The notes under the pieces: generated by a model | What the model was told of the DNA's origin: nothing | Seen by the model: the letters and a program-made list of their open reading frames with translations, nothing else | The model's database searches: none | Program-made: the position numbers and the translations under genes | Shown here: piece after piece, positions 1-11,850 of the stretch | Position numbering within the stretch: the stretch's first letter is position 1 | Layout of the letters: each line of letters begins with the position of its first letter | DNA from: Seriola aureovittata | Lineage: Eukaryota; Chordata; Actinopteri; Carangiformes; Carangidae | Assembly (NCBI RefSeq): GCF_021018895.1 | Contig: NC_079382.1 | Span: forward strand, 16,452,501 to 16,516,500 | Direction: 5' to 3' | DNA: 64,000 bases

Positions 1-200
1 CTACATCCACTTTACTCTCCAAGCCGACTCATTTTGATCTTATTCCTCGTGTTCAGTGACCAGTGTTCATAAGGAAATTTTGATTACTCCTGATTAATCC
101 TTGATTGTGTGACAGCAGGAAATCTCAAAAATGTCACATTTTTTGTAGAATTTGGTGCCAAGAATCACTTAATTTGACTTTGTGAACTGGGTCTGAGATC

Positions 201-442
201 TCAGATAATCAATTAATCTAGTGCTTAAATAAACGATTAATCAATTAGTTAAATTGTCAGAAAATTAATCAACAACTGTCAACAGTTCATCATTTTGCAA
301 TTTATTTACAGAGCCAAAACAGAGTTTTTGAGTATTTGAATATCTTTTGGGACATTTTTCACAAATATCTGACATTTTATGCGATAAACAATCACAAAAT
401 CACAGATTAATAAATAATGAAATTAATCACTAGGTGCAGCAT
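201..442. repeat. AT-rich dispersed repeat (GATTAAT family), copy
   Basis: ATCAATTAATCTAGTGC at the left and GAAATTAATCACTAGGTGCAGC at the right are related inverted ends, with AAACGATTAATCAATTAG inside. It lies in slc24a4 intron 1. Confidence 0.55.
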
Positions 443-664
443 GAAATGTATCATTTTATTCAGTCAACACATAAAAAGGCTTGTTACTGCTTTAAAGAAA
501 ATGCAAAGATGCGACTTCTTTCCCTGATTTCGTGCTTAATGCTTCGGTTCAGCTTCTGGTCATGCTAAGTAATTTGGTTTTGGGGTCTGGGGACTTGTGT
601 TAGACGTGATACTCCTCTAACACATTACAAATTAAATGAAAAAGATCGGATTTCGTCTGACAAA

Positions 665-912
665 ATATGAAGAAAATTATCATTTTGATTATCTACTAAT
701 CTGTCTAATGTTTTCTCGGTTCATTGTTTTGTCTGTAAAAGGTCAGAAAATAGTTGAAAATGGCGAAAGGTTGTAACAGCCCAAGGTGATGTATTCAGCT
801 ACCTTGTTGTATCTGGCCAACCGTCAGAAGAAAAAGAACCGAAAAAGATTAATCGATTATCAAAATAGTTGCCAATTAATTTTCTGTTGATCAATTGTTT
901 CAGCTCGACATT
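665..912. repeat. AT-rich dispersed repeat (GATTAAT family), copy
   Basis: It contains TCAGCTACCTTGTTGTATCT (compare 27890-28167) and ends with GATTAATCGATTATCAAAAT, ATCAATTGTTTCAGCTCGA. It lies in slc24a4 intron 1. Confidence 0.65.
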
Positions 913-3655
913 TGATTCCAATTTCTTCTATGTTTGCACCGGATCAACTTATTTTGGGTGACTGATGGGGTGTCACAGCAAGATTTAGCATTGTTCAGAG
1001 TTGGTGGAGGTTTGTATTCTGTGCAACTTCCATTATCAACTTCTTAGTACATACACAGGAGAGAGGCCAACCTGAACTCCTAAATACTGCAATGCAAAAA
1101 AGGATGGCATTAAAAAGAGGAACTAAATGTACATGGTTACACTGGAGCAGAAACAAATGAGCTAAAATGGGCTCAAAAAAATGCCATGACTACACCTCTA
1201 GCAGGACTGTACTGAGTAGCAAGTTGACAGAATACCATGGTACTAATGTCATCCCCCAGATTTTTTCAATCAGCTCAGGAAGGAGATGGACCAAGGACAG
1301 CCATCCATCAATCTCCCTGTGCTATGAACACACTCTTACATGAGTGCTCAACATCTCCAGCACAGCCTGCCCCCACACTCCCCTCCCCCCAACACCATCA
1401 GCCTACTGCAGCTACCTGTCAGAGCTCAGCCCTGCACTGCTTCTCAAAAACACCTGTTCTGGTCTCCCATGCGCAGCTCCATCACACATTCACACACGCA
1501 GCCCGATCAGCAAGCACGACAGCATGTTGTGCCCCACCCCTCTTTATGGAGATGTAACCCGGGCGTAGTACATCAAATCCCATCCATCTGGACCATTCAG
1601 CACGTCAACACCCCCCCCCCTACACTACTATCAATCAAAATGTGTGGCAAACACGGGGCACAGGTTTGTTACTGTGACATGACAAATGCTTGCTTCTGTT
1701 ATGGCTGAAAGATGAGAAGGCCACAGCTATTCAGTTAGACAGATCTGATTATGGTGAGCTTTGGGTCTCGTGGGTTCCGAGGGTATTTCACTTTCTCTCT
1801 CATCAAACACTTTCTCATGCATGTCACCTTGAAATCCCACCACCACCACCGCTGCTGCTGCTGGTCAAACAGTTGCCTGAAATTCACAAGAAGCGCCTTC
1901 TGTCAAATAACTCCACATGACAAACCACAGTTTGGGTCAGGCGAACTTGATTAAATGAAAAAGAAAAAAAAAAGGCAAGCCATTAGTGACTGGGTTGGGG
2001 GGAGGGAGGGGGGCTTACTTTGGCTCCCACAGCCTGCCTTTGGAGATAGGAGATTTGCACTCGCCTGTATGATATCATTCCAGAATAATCTTTTAAGCCT
2101 CTTGTTGTTTTTAATGTAATTAATAAAACTCCCGATACATCCGTTAGAGATCTACAGTCAGGCAGTAGCTGTGGTGAATTTACAGCCGTGTTCAGCCCTG
2201 AGGCCTAAGTGGATGCAGATGGACAGATCCCACCGAAGGGTCTGGGGCTGAGGCTTAGGGTTAGAAGCACTTTGTGGGGGGAAAAAAACAAAAAAAGACC
2301 ATGCCGTCCTCTCTTTCATGCAAAAATTCCTGACTTAAATGCAGCAATAAGACTCGCCTCCATAGCAGCTCAACTAAAACATGTTCATCAAAAATTCATG
2401 TTGGCACTGAACTCGGCCTTATAGTTCTGTCCTGGGTGTGGGCGGTTTGTAGTTAACCTCTGATCCCAGTGGTGTGTCAGTTATCATTCTTCACCAGCAA
2501 AATGTCAAGGTTGGTCGTTAGATTACATAACAGTGTGTGAGGCTGTGTGGGATGCTCTGCGTGTCAGTGTTTGCACGGGCCTGAGGTAAGAGTTTTCACA
2601 TGTGTGCATGGGAGGGCATGTTGTTTGGAAAGAGAGTGTGTATGTGCGTGCGTGCGTGCGTGCATGGGGACGCATCACACGCATCACGCATGATCAGCGC
2701 ACACCTCGGACATCAGCTATGAATATTGGAACATCGAGCAAAGCGAACAGCATCTCTGTTCATCCCCCCTCTTTCCTAAATGATCGTCAGTGGCCTCTGC
2801 GTAAAAAATCGGCATCCCTCGATCGCCATGCCTTAACCTGGCAGCAGCGTGATGATGCTGGAGTGTGATTGAGGTTGTCCAGTGTGTGCAATGGTGTGTG
2901 TGTGAAGCCCCGGGCCAGACACGATGATGCCAGCATTAACCACGAACCTGAGCTCCAGTGTTGTGTGACTGACGACATGCGCCTGGCGCCAGAAAAAAAA
3001 AACAACACAAAGAGCCACATTTTGGAGAGAAAATGGGGCCAATGCGAAAACAAACCAGAACCCTGATTGGGTTCGTTCTGGGGTCGGTTACTCGATCGGT
3101 GCGTGCATGAGCAGCGTGAGGTGCGCTTGTGCCGTGATTATGAGCCTGCCTCTCAAATTAAAAAACGTGCCGCTGCCACAAGCGCGCACACTGCGGCATA
3201 TACGAACAAACAGACGCAGGAATTCACCAACACTGAGATAATAATAAAAAAAAAAAAAAAAATCCTGTGACCTGACAGTAACATGTGCAGCTGACTTTTT
3301 CTACTGAGTGCGTTGGGCCAGGAACGCTGAACGCATTCTATGCTTATTTTATGCAAACTACACACTTCACCCAAATGGGCACAAAAACCACAATCAGGGG
3401 CATCACATACGCATTTTGGACAGGAAGGTGGACCTGCTCCAGTTTGAAAACGCAAACGAATATCATGTTTTGATCGCATGCCCTTGACATTAAAGCCTAT
3501 TGGCTTGTTACTGTGATCAATAGGAGCGAGCTGTGTGATTGCAATGAACTGATGTGCATGTGGATGCGTGATTACACTGCAGATTTCTGAGCTGTTTCGC
3601 TCCGTCCTCGGCTCTCTATGCCCCCGGTGCATCTCAGCAGTCTCTCCCCACTCAC

Positions 3656-3818
3656 CTGTCTTGGTCAACAGCGCCGACATGCTCCACGCCACGAAGAGGA
3701 CACTGCAGATAAAGCACACCTGAACGAAAAGCATCTCCCTCCTCTTGCGAACTTTGAATATCTTCGCAATTATTGTCTTTTTAGACGCGCTCACGGTGTC
3801 GGTGTCGTCCCGCTCCAT
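3656..3818 (-). CDS. slc24a4: slc24a4, first coding exon (gene continues left of window)
   Basis: This exon encodes the N-terminus of a K+-dependent Na+/Ca2+ exchanger (NCKX4), a multi-pass plasma-membrane protein that extrudes Ca2+ in exchange for Na+. The ATG at 3818-3816 has A at -3 and G at +4. It opens 54 codons plus one base, ending at a strong donor (ACAG then GTGAGTG). The basic stretch KVRKRREML, about residues 22-30, followed by a hydrophobic segment at about 31-50, matches human SLC24A4 (KVRRRREML plus its signal/anchor helix). The rest of the protein is not in this window. Position supports the call: in human, SLC24A4 lies downstream of CPSF2 in the same orientation, as here. The reading frame stays open past the donor to 3153, but that part is intronic. 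Which teleost co-orthologue (a or b) this is cannot be told. Only about 54 residues are available, so moderately sure. Confidence 0.75.
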
Positions 3819-4140
3819 GCTTCGCTGCTCGACCGGCGGCCACTTTCCCCCTTTTTTTTTCTTTTTTTTTTTTGCGTCCTTGAGAGCCGAAGAAACTGCC
3901 GCCCCGCTTTCCTCTTCACACGGAACAGAGTCGGGATGTGGTCCTCATTTCAAGCCGTCCAGGACGCAGATGGAGAGTGTAGTGAAGCGGACAGTGTCCC
4001 CCCTCCTCCTCCTTTCTTGTCTCCGCCGCTGAGAAGATGCCTCTCTGCTGCTGGGGCTGGTAGACTGGGCAATGACACGGCGGTCAAATTCCGATATAGG
4101 GCACAAAAATCAATTCAGCGATGCTCCTGAATTCGGATTC
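3819..4140 (-). promoter_or_regulatory. slc24a4: slc24a4 5' UTR and probable core promoter
   Basis: This region lies directly upstream of the slc24a4 start codon on the minus strand. On the sense strand the leader has a broken A tract (3849-3874, two long A runs split by one G) about 30-55 nt before the ATG, then GC-richer DNA with scattered CpGs. No TATA box is obvious, and the transcription start cannot be fixed from sequence alone. Confidence 0.4.
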
Positions 4141-4467
4141 TGTGAGAGGACTTGTATCGGATGAGCTCCCATTGCAACGCGCATCCTTCCTGTCCCGTGA
4201 AGAAAAAAGAAAAAATATCAGCTGCAATATCCTCTCTCCGTGTAGTTTCTGTGTTTGGCATGAAATGCGTCAATGTCCGGTCAAAAACGTGGTGTCGCTC
4301 AGCTGCGCCGTATCGCGGTCTCCACGCACCTGTGCGCCTGTTAAGTGAAACCAATCTGTGTTCATCAAGGTTAATTGTTAAATTCGGCCAGCAGTCGCGC
4401 CGCTCGCCTCGCTCGGGCGCCTCCCCCTCCACATGAATTCCTCCTCAGTGCAGAAAAGCCGCGTGCA

Positions 4468-4471
<4 letters not shown>

Positions 4472-4558
<87 letters not shown>

Positions 4559-4560
4559 CG
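4472..4560. repeat. Poly-G (41 bp) plus (AG)n purine tract
   Basis: Forty-one consecutive G at 4472-4512 run into an AG dinucleotide repeat to 4548, giving 77 unbroken purines. Two CG-interrupted AG units follow to 4560. It lies about 650-740 bp upstream of the slc24a4 start codon. Such tracts can form G-quadruplex or triplex structures. The exact length in an assembly is unreliable. Confidence 0.95.
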
Positions 4561-6049
4561 ACCGTCAGCTCCTCTGTGCTTCCCAGCTGCCCTCCTACTC
4601 TGCGCCCTTCACCCACCCTTCTCAATCAAACCCTTTAACTTTCCCGAGGATTGCATGTGCAAACAGCGTGTGGAAAAAAAGTCATGCTTTGCTTCCTCTA
4701 TCTCTCCACTGCCAAACCTAGAAACCCCTAAACAGCAGCTCATCGATCACTAGCGATTTTTCACGTTGTTTGTGCATCGCCGTGAGATCAAACGTCCAGG
4801 TTGAGAGAAACCCTATCATGCTACTCAAAACAAGACACCCTGTATCTCACCACTGCTCTGTTATGAAACCAAATCCAATATATTTCTGGGTCCCGAGCAC
4901 AGCCCCTTTAATAACTGGCCTACAAGTCACCTGCTATCCTCATTTTGATATCATGCTGAATAATTGAGGTTATAGATCTTCCAGCTCAAGTGCAACAATG
5001 CCTGCTTTTTTCTCATGCTCCCGCCCTGCCACCAAATCTATAACCATGAAATAATTTCTCATTGCCTAAAGGTTTATTGGTGCCAAGATTATAATGGCTT
5101 ACGTTTTGCTCTTCAGAAAATTGCTTCACACAAACAGAGCCGTTGGACCTGTACATACTAGAAATGAATAATGTAATGGGGACCTTTGTGTCAGTTGTAA
5201 ATTAAATGTGAGTAAAAATATATCCCGGAGTCAGGGATCATTAGAAAGCAAACAATTATCATCATGTATAAAAATCAATTGTATATTCAGGAACATGAAA
5301 TACCCTGGCTGTTCTCATAACTCACTTCACTTTTATGATTTTTGTCCACAAGTGTATAAGTCAGCTTCAAATGCGGCGTTGAACTGGATTTACTCTCCAC
5401 TACTACACCACTAATTAGTGTTTGATGGCTGGCAGCCTTGCAAGTGTGTCACCCCATGCAGGCCAACTGAGGTCTCTGTGGAGTCTGCAGGCTCCATGGC
5501 ATGTGAGTGGTGAGGGTCAGGTGTCATTCCTCACCTATTATTTGGTGTTAGCTATTGTCACCTGGAGCTGTTCCCTGTGGTATATAGGAAATAATTGGAC
5601 AGTTTTCTTCCCTGGCAATTATGTACATTATGTGGAATAGATTTTGATATAAGCAGCCTGTTATTATGACATCTGAATCAAATGTAATTTATTGTTGTGG
5701 TTAGAAAAGTGTGCCACAAAAAGACTACATTTATTTTCAATTTTTCACCCCCAACTAATGGGGGAGTGAGATTCAAAGTTATTTGTTTGAAACTTCCACT
5801 AAGTGATTAAACTTTGCCGCAGTGTTGGTGAGAAAAAGCCCTGCCACCCTGCTGTTTGTTCTAATGCAGCGCTCCTCTGTTATTAACCAGCTGTATTTAT
5901 AGACTGCTCCTGGAATAATTAAGTTGCTTCCCATTGTTGAACTTTTAATAGCTTGCCTGATTCAATTTAAAGCTGATAATGCTTCCACTTACAAAAACTT
6001 CAAGGGAAATAGGGAAAAAAGGAAATAGGTTTATTCACATATACGCTCC

Positions 6050-6325
6050 TTACTTCTTGGCCAAGCGCAGTAACATCACATCCACCACAAACAAGATGTC
6101 ACGTGTGAATTAATGAGCTTTAGAGGTGCTAATAGGCGGACTTTGATAGCTTTGAACAGAGCCAGGCTAGCTGTTTCCCCCTGTTTACAGTCTTTGTGCT
6201 AAGCTAAGCTACTGGCTGTAGCTTCATATTTACCATGTAAATACGAAAGTGATGTCAATCCTTTAATCTAACTCTCCGAAAGAAAGCGAAAAGACGTATT
6301 TCTCAAAATGTCAAACTATTCCCCT
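6050..6325 (+). repeat. Dispersed perciform repeat (GCTAAGCTAAGCTA family), copy 1
   Basis: This segment has a characteristic run of motifs: GAGCTTTAGAGGTGCT, then CAGAGCCAGGCTAGCTGTTT, TGCTAAGCTAAGCTA, GGCTGTAGCTTCATATTTA, ATCTAACTCTC and AAAATGTCAAACTATTCC. The same series recurs at 63690-63845, and inverted at 13325-13615. I recall this family from perciform genomes but cannot give its class. Confidence 0.75.
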
Positions 6326-9300
6326 AACGCATAAGTGCAATCCCGTCTTGAAATTAAAAACAGCACACGTGTGTTGGGGACTTGCGCGGCTACAGAGTGG
6401 AGACTGCTCTTGCTGCCTCCAGGCCTATTGAGGGTCACCTTAGCTGCCAAGATAACAGAAACAGGAACTCTGCCACAACCTCGTAGCCATCTACACAAAC
6501 AGGTTGACAAGGCTGAAACAGCATTTCAACTTTTTTACCGCCACCACTGCTGCCCACTTAAGCAAAAACTGAGCAGCCTGTAAGGATCAAAGGCCTCACA
6601 CTCCAGCACAATCTCCTGCAGACCAAGGTTATGTAAGATCAGCACTGTTGCTGTTGGTACAGCATGAGGCAGACCTCCAAAATAATTTACTCCATCATCT
6701 CCATGAAGCATCGAAGACGTTGTGTGGAGGCTGCTGGTTAAGTATGGAAGGCGTCACAGGTTATTAGTCAGAGCTTTCTGAATCTGTCGCCAGGCCTTAT
6801 GTTTATCCTGTAGCTTGGGTCTTCTGCATGCACTCACACACACATACACATCAACATGTGTGACCCGTGCCCATGCCAAGGGATTAGTCCCCTCCGGGCC
6901 CCTGCCCACACAGCAGGCAGGCAATCGGGGAGCAGTGCCAGGGCCTGCTTACAGAGATTTATCCACTGCTTTACACTCCCTGGCTTGGTCAAACATACAC
7001 ACATGGCCTCCTTTGCCTTCTGCAGGACCCAGTGAATGGCTGCTGATCTGCAGCAAAGATAATAATGTGCGTGAAATGTGGTTTTAGCTGTAGGGAGACA
7101 GCAGGTTGGCTTTGTGGGAGTGTTTTACCTTGGGCAGATGTCAAAAGGAGCAGTCAGAGTAACATAAATGTGTTGTTTGATATAAATGCCAAGTATGTGT
7201 CATGTCCTTGCACTGCAGATCAATAATGACTTGATGTCAAGGGTGTTAACAATGAACTGTGTGAGTGTTACACAACAATTGCCGTTTGACTCAGCACTGC
7301 TCATTTCAGCTTCCAACTCCAATTATTGCAGTGATGATTCATGTGGTTTATTCACTGGTTTAATGCAGTAATTAAGATGCAGTCTTTAAGGGAAGTATGA
7401 CAGAACCATGGCACAGCTTACATAATGTTTTTGTGATTGTGTTGTTATTTTTTTCAATGTGAAATTTACTATGTGGGCTGTTGAATCAAGCATTGACAGT
7501 GTGTGCCAAACAATGCAGTGTAGATGTATTTTTTTTAATGCTCTTTATATGTAATGGTTAGGTACACAATGAGGCAGATAATGAATGATAATCAACTACT
7601 TCTATTTGCTATGATAACACATAACTACAGCATGGCTATGAATAAAATCTGAAATGTGGGCTGCGTCATTCAATTAACCCAAAAAAGTCCCATTAGATTT
7701 TTTTCTGCAAGCTGATGTAGGAATTACTTTGGTTTTGAGGGTCAAATGTGACCATATAAACAGCTGTCAAGAAAACAGTCTCACGACAAGGTCCATTTAG
7801 TAGCTCTTCTTGTGCTCCTACCTTTGATCATATCACATCATCTTATTTAGCAGACAGACTTTGCCCAGTTGTCATGGAAGAGTAGATGTTGAATGATAAA
7901 TTTCCATTTTGTGAGTATTTTAAAGCAACACTCCTCGTAACTTTTGAAAGAAGAAATAATCTTCCTCTTGCAATTGAAATAAGCAATAAAATTCATGTTT
8001 GCCCAGCCCAATACACTGCAAGACTTTGCTGACACATTAACATTTCAAAGCTTAATGAGATGAAAAACAACAATTAAACACACCTTAATTCAACAGTTGT
8101 TTTCCTGCTCAAGCAGCACTACTCCCCAAGACCTACACACAGACGTTAATGTGTAGAAATGGTGCAAAAATTGGTGGTGTTTTCCTTTACTGTGCCCTTT
8201 TACTGAAATTACCATTTGTTGTCACAGGGTCTGTTGTTCAGTAAAGGTTACATAGTCTTGTTTTTTAAGGACTCAAAATGGAAATTTGAGCATTTGCAAT
8301 TCCATGACAACTGGGTGAACTCCATCTGCTGATTAGGATCAGGAGATATTATCGAAGAGCTCCAGAACAGCTACTAAATGGTCCTGTTTTAGTCTTGTCC
8401 CATATAAGTTCACATCAAAAACGATATTTTATCTCCAAGTTTAACCCATGGAAATCATATATTAAAATCACATTTTCAACATTGATAACTTCCAAAAGTA
8501 TACCTTTAAATTCTCTCTGGTTTTGAATTGTGGGAGAAAATGGCAGATGGGATACAGTATGTATTTGACTGCACAATGGCTACACTGTATTGGTGTACCT
8601 AATGTATAAGTGGGGATGATTCTGCTGAGGTGTGTGTGCATGGTGCAGAGAGATGACTAGGTGACACTGAGCCAAAGAAACAAGTGTGACACCTTTCATT
8701 AATGCACTGCTGGCATTGTAACTAATACCCTACTAATTATCTGAAGCAAGCAAACAGATGGAGTGATGAATACCTCCAGCTCTGAACCGCCTTTTTTTTT
8801 CTTCAACCTGCCAACTATTGCCGAGCCCACTTCAGCCAATGGCTGATACTAACAGTACAATACAAGCTCGGCGTGCATGCACACACAAGGAAATGTCTCT
8901 GGAGACCTGCTGATTTTACTCCTTGCAAGAGCTCCTCAGTCAGCTGCAGGGACAATAAAATATTCATCATGAGTGTTGAGCATTCTGTGGCAGCACCGCA
9001 GGTTTATTTGTATGCCTGCTCAGGTGTGAAGAGTAAACAGGGCAGAGAAGAGCAACAGAAAGTCTAATCTGTGTATTCTGAAGGCAGCAGTCATCTTGTA
9101 CTGTTCTCTTCATCTCCCACGACATGAAAACTCACCCATACAGATGTCAACAACATAAGGCGACCCAGTCAACCTCAGAGAGTCAACATTAGTGCAAAAC
9201 ATAATGAATCACACAGTGCTTTTTACTGTATGAACTACAGGTTTATATGCTCCAGAAAACAGCAAATTGATCAATTACGTGTGTTTCATGCCTGCTGACT

Positions 9301-9377
9301 CTGGTGTATTTCTTTATCTCTCAAAAAACCCTGTTACATAACATGACACATGATAAGTACCACAGTGGTATACAATT

Positions 9378-9629
9378 GGAGCTACAACTGCTTTTCATTA
9401 TCAATTAATCTGCAGATTATTTTCTTGATAAGTCAATTAATCATTTCCTCTCAAAAATATAAAAAATACTGAATAAAAAAACCCACACATTTCCCAGCCC
9501 TCAATGTAACATTAAATTGTTTATTTCATCTGACTAACAGTCAACAAAATCCTAAAGTTTTTTAGTTTGCAATCACAATAGTTGACGGTTAATTTTCTGA
9601 TCTATTAATCAACTTGTTTCAGTTCTACA
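9378..9629. repeat. AT-rich dispersed repeat (GATTAAT family), copy
   Basis: This is a roughly 250-bp degenerate element. Its two ends are imperfect inverted versions of each other (GAGCTACAACTG at the left, and CAGTTCTAC at the right), with ATTAATC cores just inside. Related copies occur at many other places in the window, suggesting a MITE-like family. Confidence 0.65.
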
Positions 9630-10414
9630 AGAGGTGTTTTCTGACCTCTAGCATTGACTCCTCAGGAGGTGAAACTTGCTCTTTAATGTACTGTATATAC
9701 TATACAAACGTGTACTGTACATAATGCAGTCTAATAGCCCTAGTAGCCCTGCAACAGATACAACATTTGTTAACCCTATAATGTTTGGTTTAGTTGAAAC
9801 TTGTCAGAAATTCTTCATGAATCTCAGTGGTAATGTTTGAGGCCTCAGTAGAAGGTGTAGCTCCTCTACCAGTGGCTAGAGGAAAAAAAGTTCATCTGAG
9901 AGAGACTTTGCCTTTTGTAATGAGCTGCACATATATAACTTCATTATTCTTTTGTCTGCAGAGCAGAGACGGAAAGGTTGGCAGGCAAAGAGTAACCTTT
10001 TCCCTTTGCAAAGAATAGAGTGGAGAGTCCCATTCAGACTGACCACAGAGGTTGTAGCAGCAGAAACATGCAGCCAATTCATTCTGGGAAGATAGCGTCA
10101 GAGTTGCAGAGACAGGCTACAAAGTCTATATTAATACAGCCAGCAGTTCTCTGAAACAGAGGACAAGTGAGGGTGAGTTCTTCATTCACTTGGAGCTAGG
10201 GGTGGAGGGGGATGCAGTAAAATCAGTGAGCCAGTAGATTTCCCTGCTGTGTGATTTCATCACCCTTCAAACCTCCATACTGGACACAGAAGTTATATGC
10301 ACTGTGTAGTAGGAGGATGAGTAGGAGTTCTTAATGTCATAGGCTTATTATTCATAAGCAGACACAAGGACTGAAACATGATTTTTTCATGGAAAACTTA
10401 TCAGAAATGTTTTT

Positions 10415-10795
10415 TAAAAGAGCACGCCACCGATTTACATATGAAGATCAGTCAACTTGTCATGGTGGTTCTGAAGGGAGCTTATTAATGTCTGAGCAAC
10501 TAACCCTGATAATATGATTTATGTGATTTCACATTGGGCTTGAGACATTAAAATTTTAACAGAAAGACTCAGTTATGAACTCTGGGATGGAGTTTGAGAG
10601 GTGTGGGAATTTTCCAAGCAGGGAAGGTCTAACCAAAGACAATGGTGGGAATCGTAGGATCCACTGTTTTTGGAGACGAAAAGTCAAAATACCTTTCTGC
10701 AGTGCTGACCATTCTTATCTAAATCTGTTTCTTGTGAGTTTCTAACTTAGTGAAAGTAAAATGCTAAATCACTGGAGTTCCCCCTTAAAGACTTA
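10415..10795 (+). repeat. Dispersed repeat, copy 1 of a second family
   Basis: It shares with 16480-17060 the order GGTGTGGGAA, a CAGGAAAGGT/CAGGGAAGGT block, ATGGTGG, and GTTTTTGGAG near the end. The element class is unknown, and its borders are approximate. Confidence 0.5.
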
Positions 10796-11734
10796 AGTCA
10801 GTTGACAAAAGCCCAAGTCATGTCTTGAGGAGCCAGCCTTAAGTGAAGTCTCAATCCCCGTGGAGTGAAGTCCAAGTAAGATCACAAGTCTTTATGAGCT
10901 AAGTGCACTTCAGTTGCAAGTCTTCTTGGTTTTTGAATAATTAAAATGATGCAGAATTCCTACATGATCCTGTCAGAGCTGTTATTAGCATATATGACAA
11001 GTTAATCTCAACTCAAACTTCTTGAGATTTTAATGACCCTGTTTTGTAGACTGGCCCTGAGTTTAAGAGTTAACTAATATAATGCATGGAACAGGAAAAA
11101 TGGGGAGTCATTAAGGGCCTACAACATTTTTTTGTCTGGAGGCACTATCAAGGGTTAATATAGCCCTGGGTAAAATCTTGTGATAAAAAGCAGTCCAGGT
11201 TATCTATGAGATGAGATTCAAAGTTCCAAAGGAAGTGAGTGATTGGACCTTTAAATTGAAATTATTTTGTTACACATACTGGTCGCAGGGTGAAGAAAAA
11301 AACTTAAATGTTCATGTGTTAAAGCCCCTCAAAACTCAAATCTTACATTTTTCTGTATAACATTAAATATTAATGACTAAGAAACATTATTAATTATTAA
11401 CCATTCATCATTGTTTATCAGAAGTGTAACACTCAAAAATGTAGCTAATCTGTTTCATCACGACTGTGTGGGTGTGGTTTGATCAGGTTTAATTGACAGT
11501 GCTGATTTTCAATCAAATGTTGAATTCTGATAGATGCACGGACATATGTGATGTCACACTTTTCCAACTGAACCCTGCCCACTTCTAATAAAAAGAGCAC
11601 AGAGAAAACAGCACAGAGACATATCTCTCTCATGAAATGACCAAAACAGCTTCGGCAGAAAAGGTGAAAAGTGCTTTCACTGCAAGGCCTAATGCAATTC
11701 AAGGGTTGTGTGTATTTACTTACTTATACCAGAT

Positions 11735-11850
11735 TTTATCAGTGCTGGAAGAAGTAAATTCTTTACTTAAGTAAAAGTATCAATACAACAGTGTAAAAAT
11801 AGTAAATTGAGGTTAAAGTCCCGCATTCAATATCCTTAAGTAAATGTACA
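11735..11850 (+). repeat. Dispersed teleost repeat (TTACTTAAGTAAAAGTA family)
   Basis: It contains CAGTGCTGGAAGAAGTAA, TTTACTTAAGTAAAAGTA, and later a CCGCATTCAATATCC block followed by TTAAGTAAATGTAC. I recognise this as a common fish interspersed repeat. Weaker relatives are at 27285-27620, 28440-28575 and 35985-36050. Confidence 0.65.

Larger units (their letters stand above)
1..3655 (-). other. slc24a4: slc24a4 intron 1 (partial)
   Basis: This is inferred from the donor at 3655. I see no further exon with SLC24A4 similarity. It holds two copies of an AT-rich dispersed repeat (about 201-442 and 665-912), a 12-base C run near 1610, and a short TGCG repeat near 2645-2662. Around 2085-2160 there is a clean AT-rich stretch with homeodomain-like TAATTAAT cores that could be regulatory. 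Confidence 0.6.

Noticed and set aside
3153..3655. Long minus-strand frame continuing from slc24a4 exon 1
   Set aside because: Similarity to NCKX4 stops at the GTGAGTG donor, and the remainder has low-complexity runs; it is intron 1.
4371..4753. Frames encoding Gly, Arg-Glu or Ser-Leu runs on both strands
   Set aside because: They are just translations of the poly-G/GA tract.
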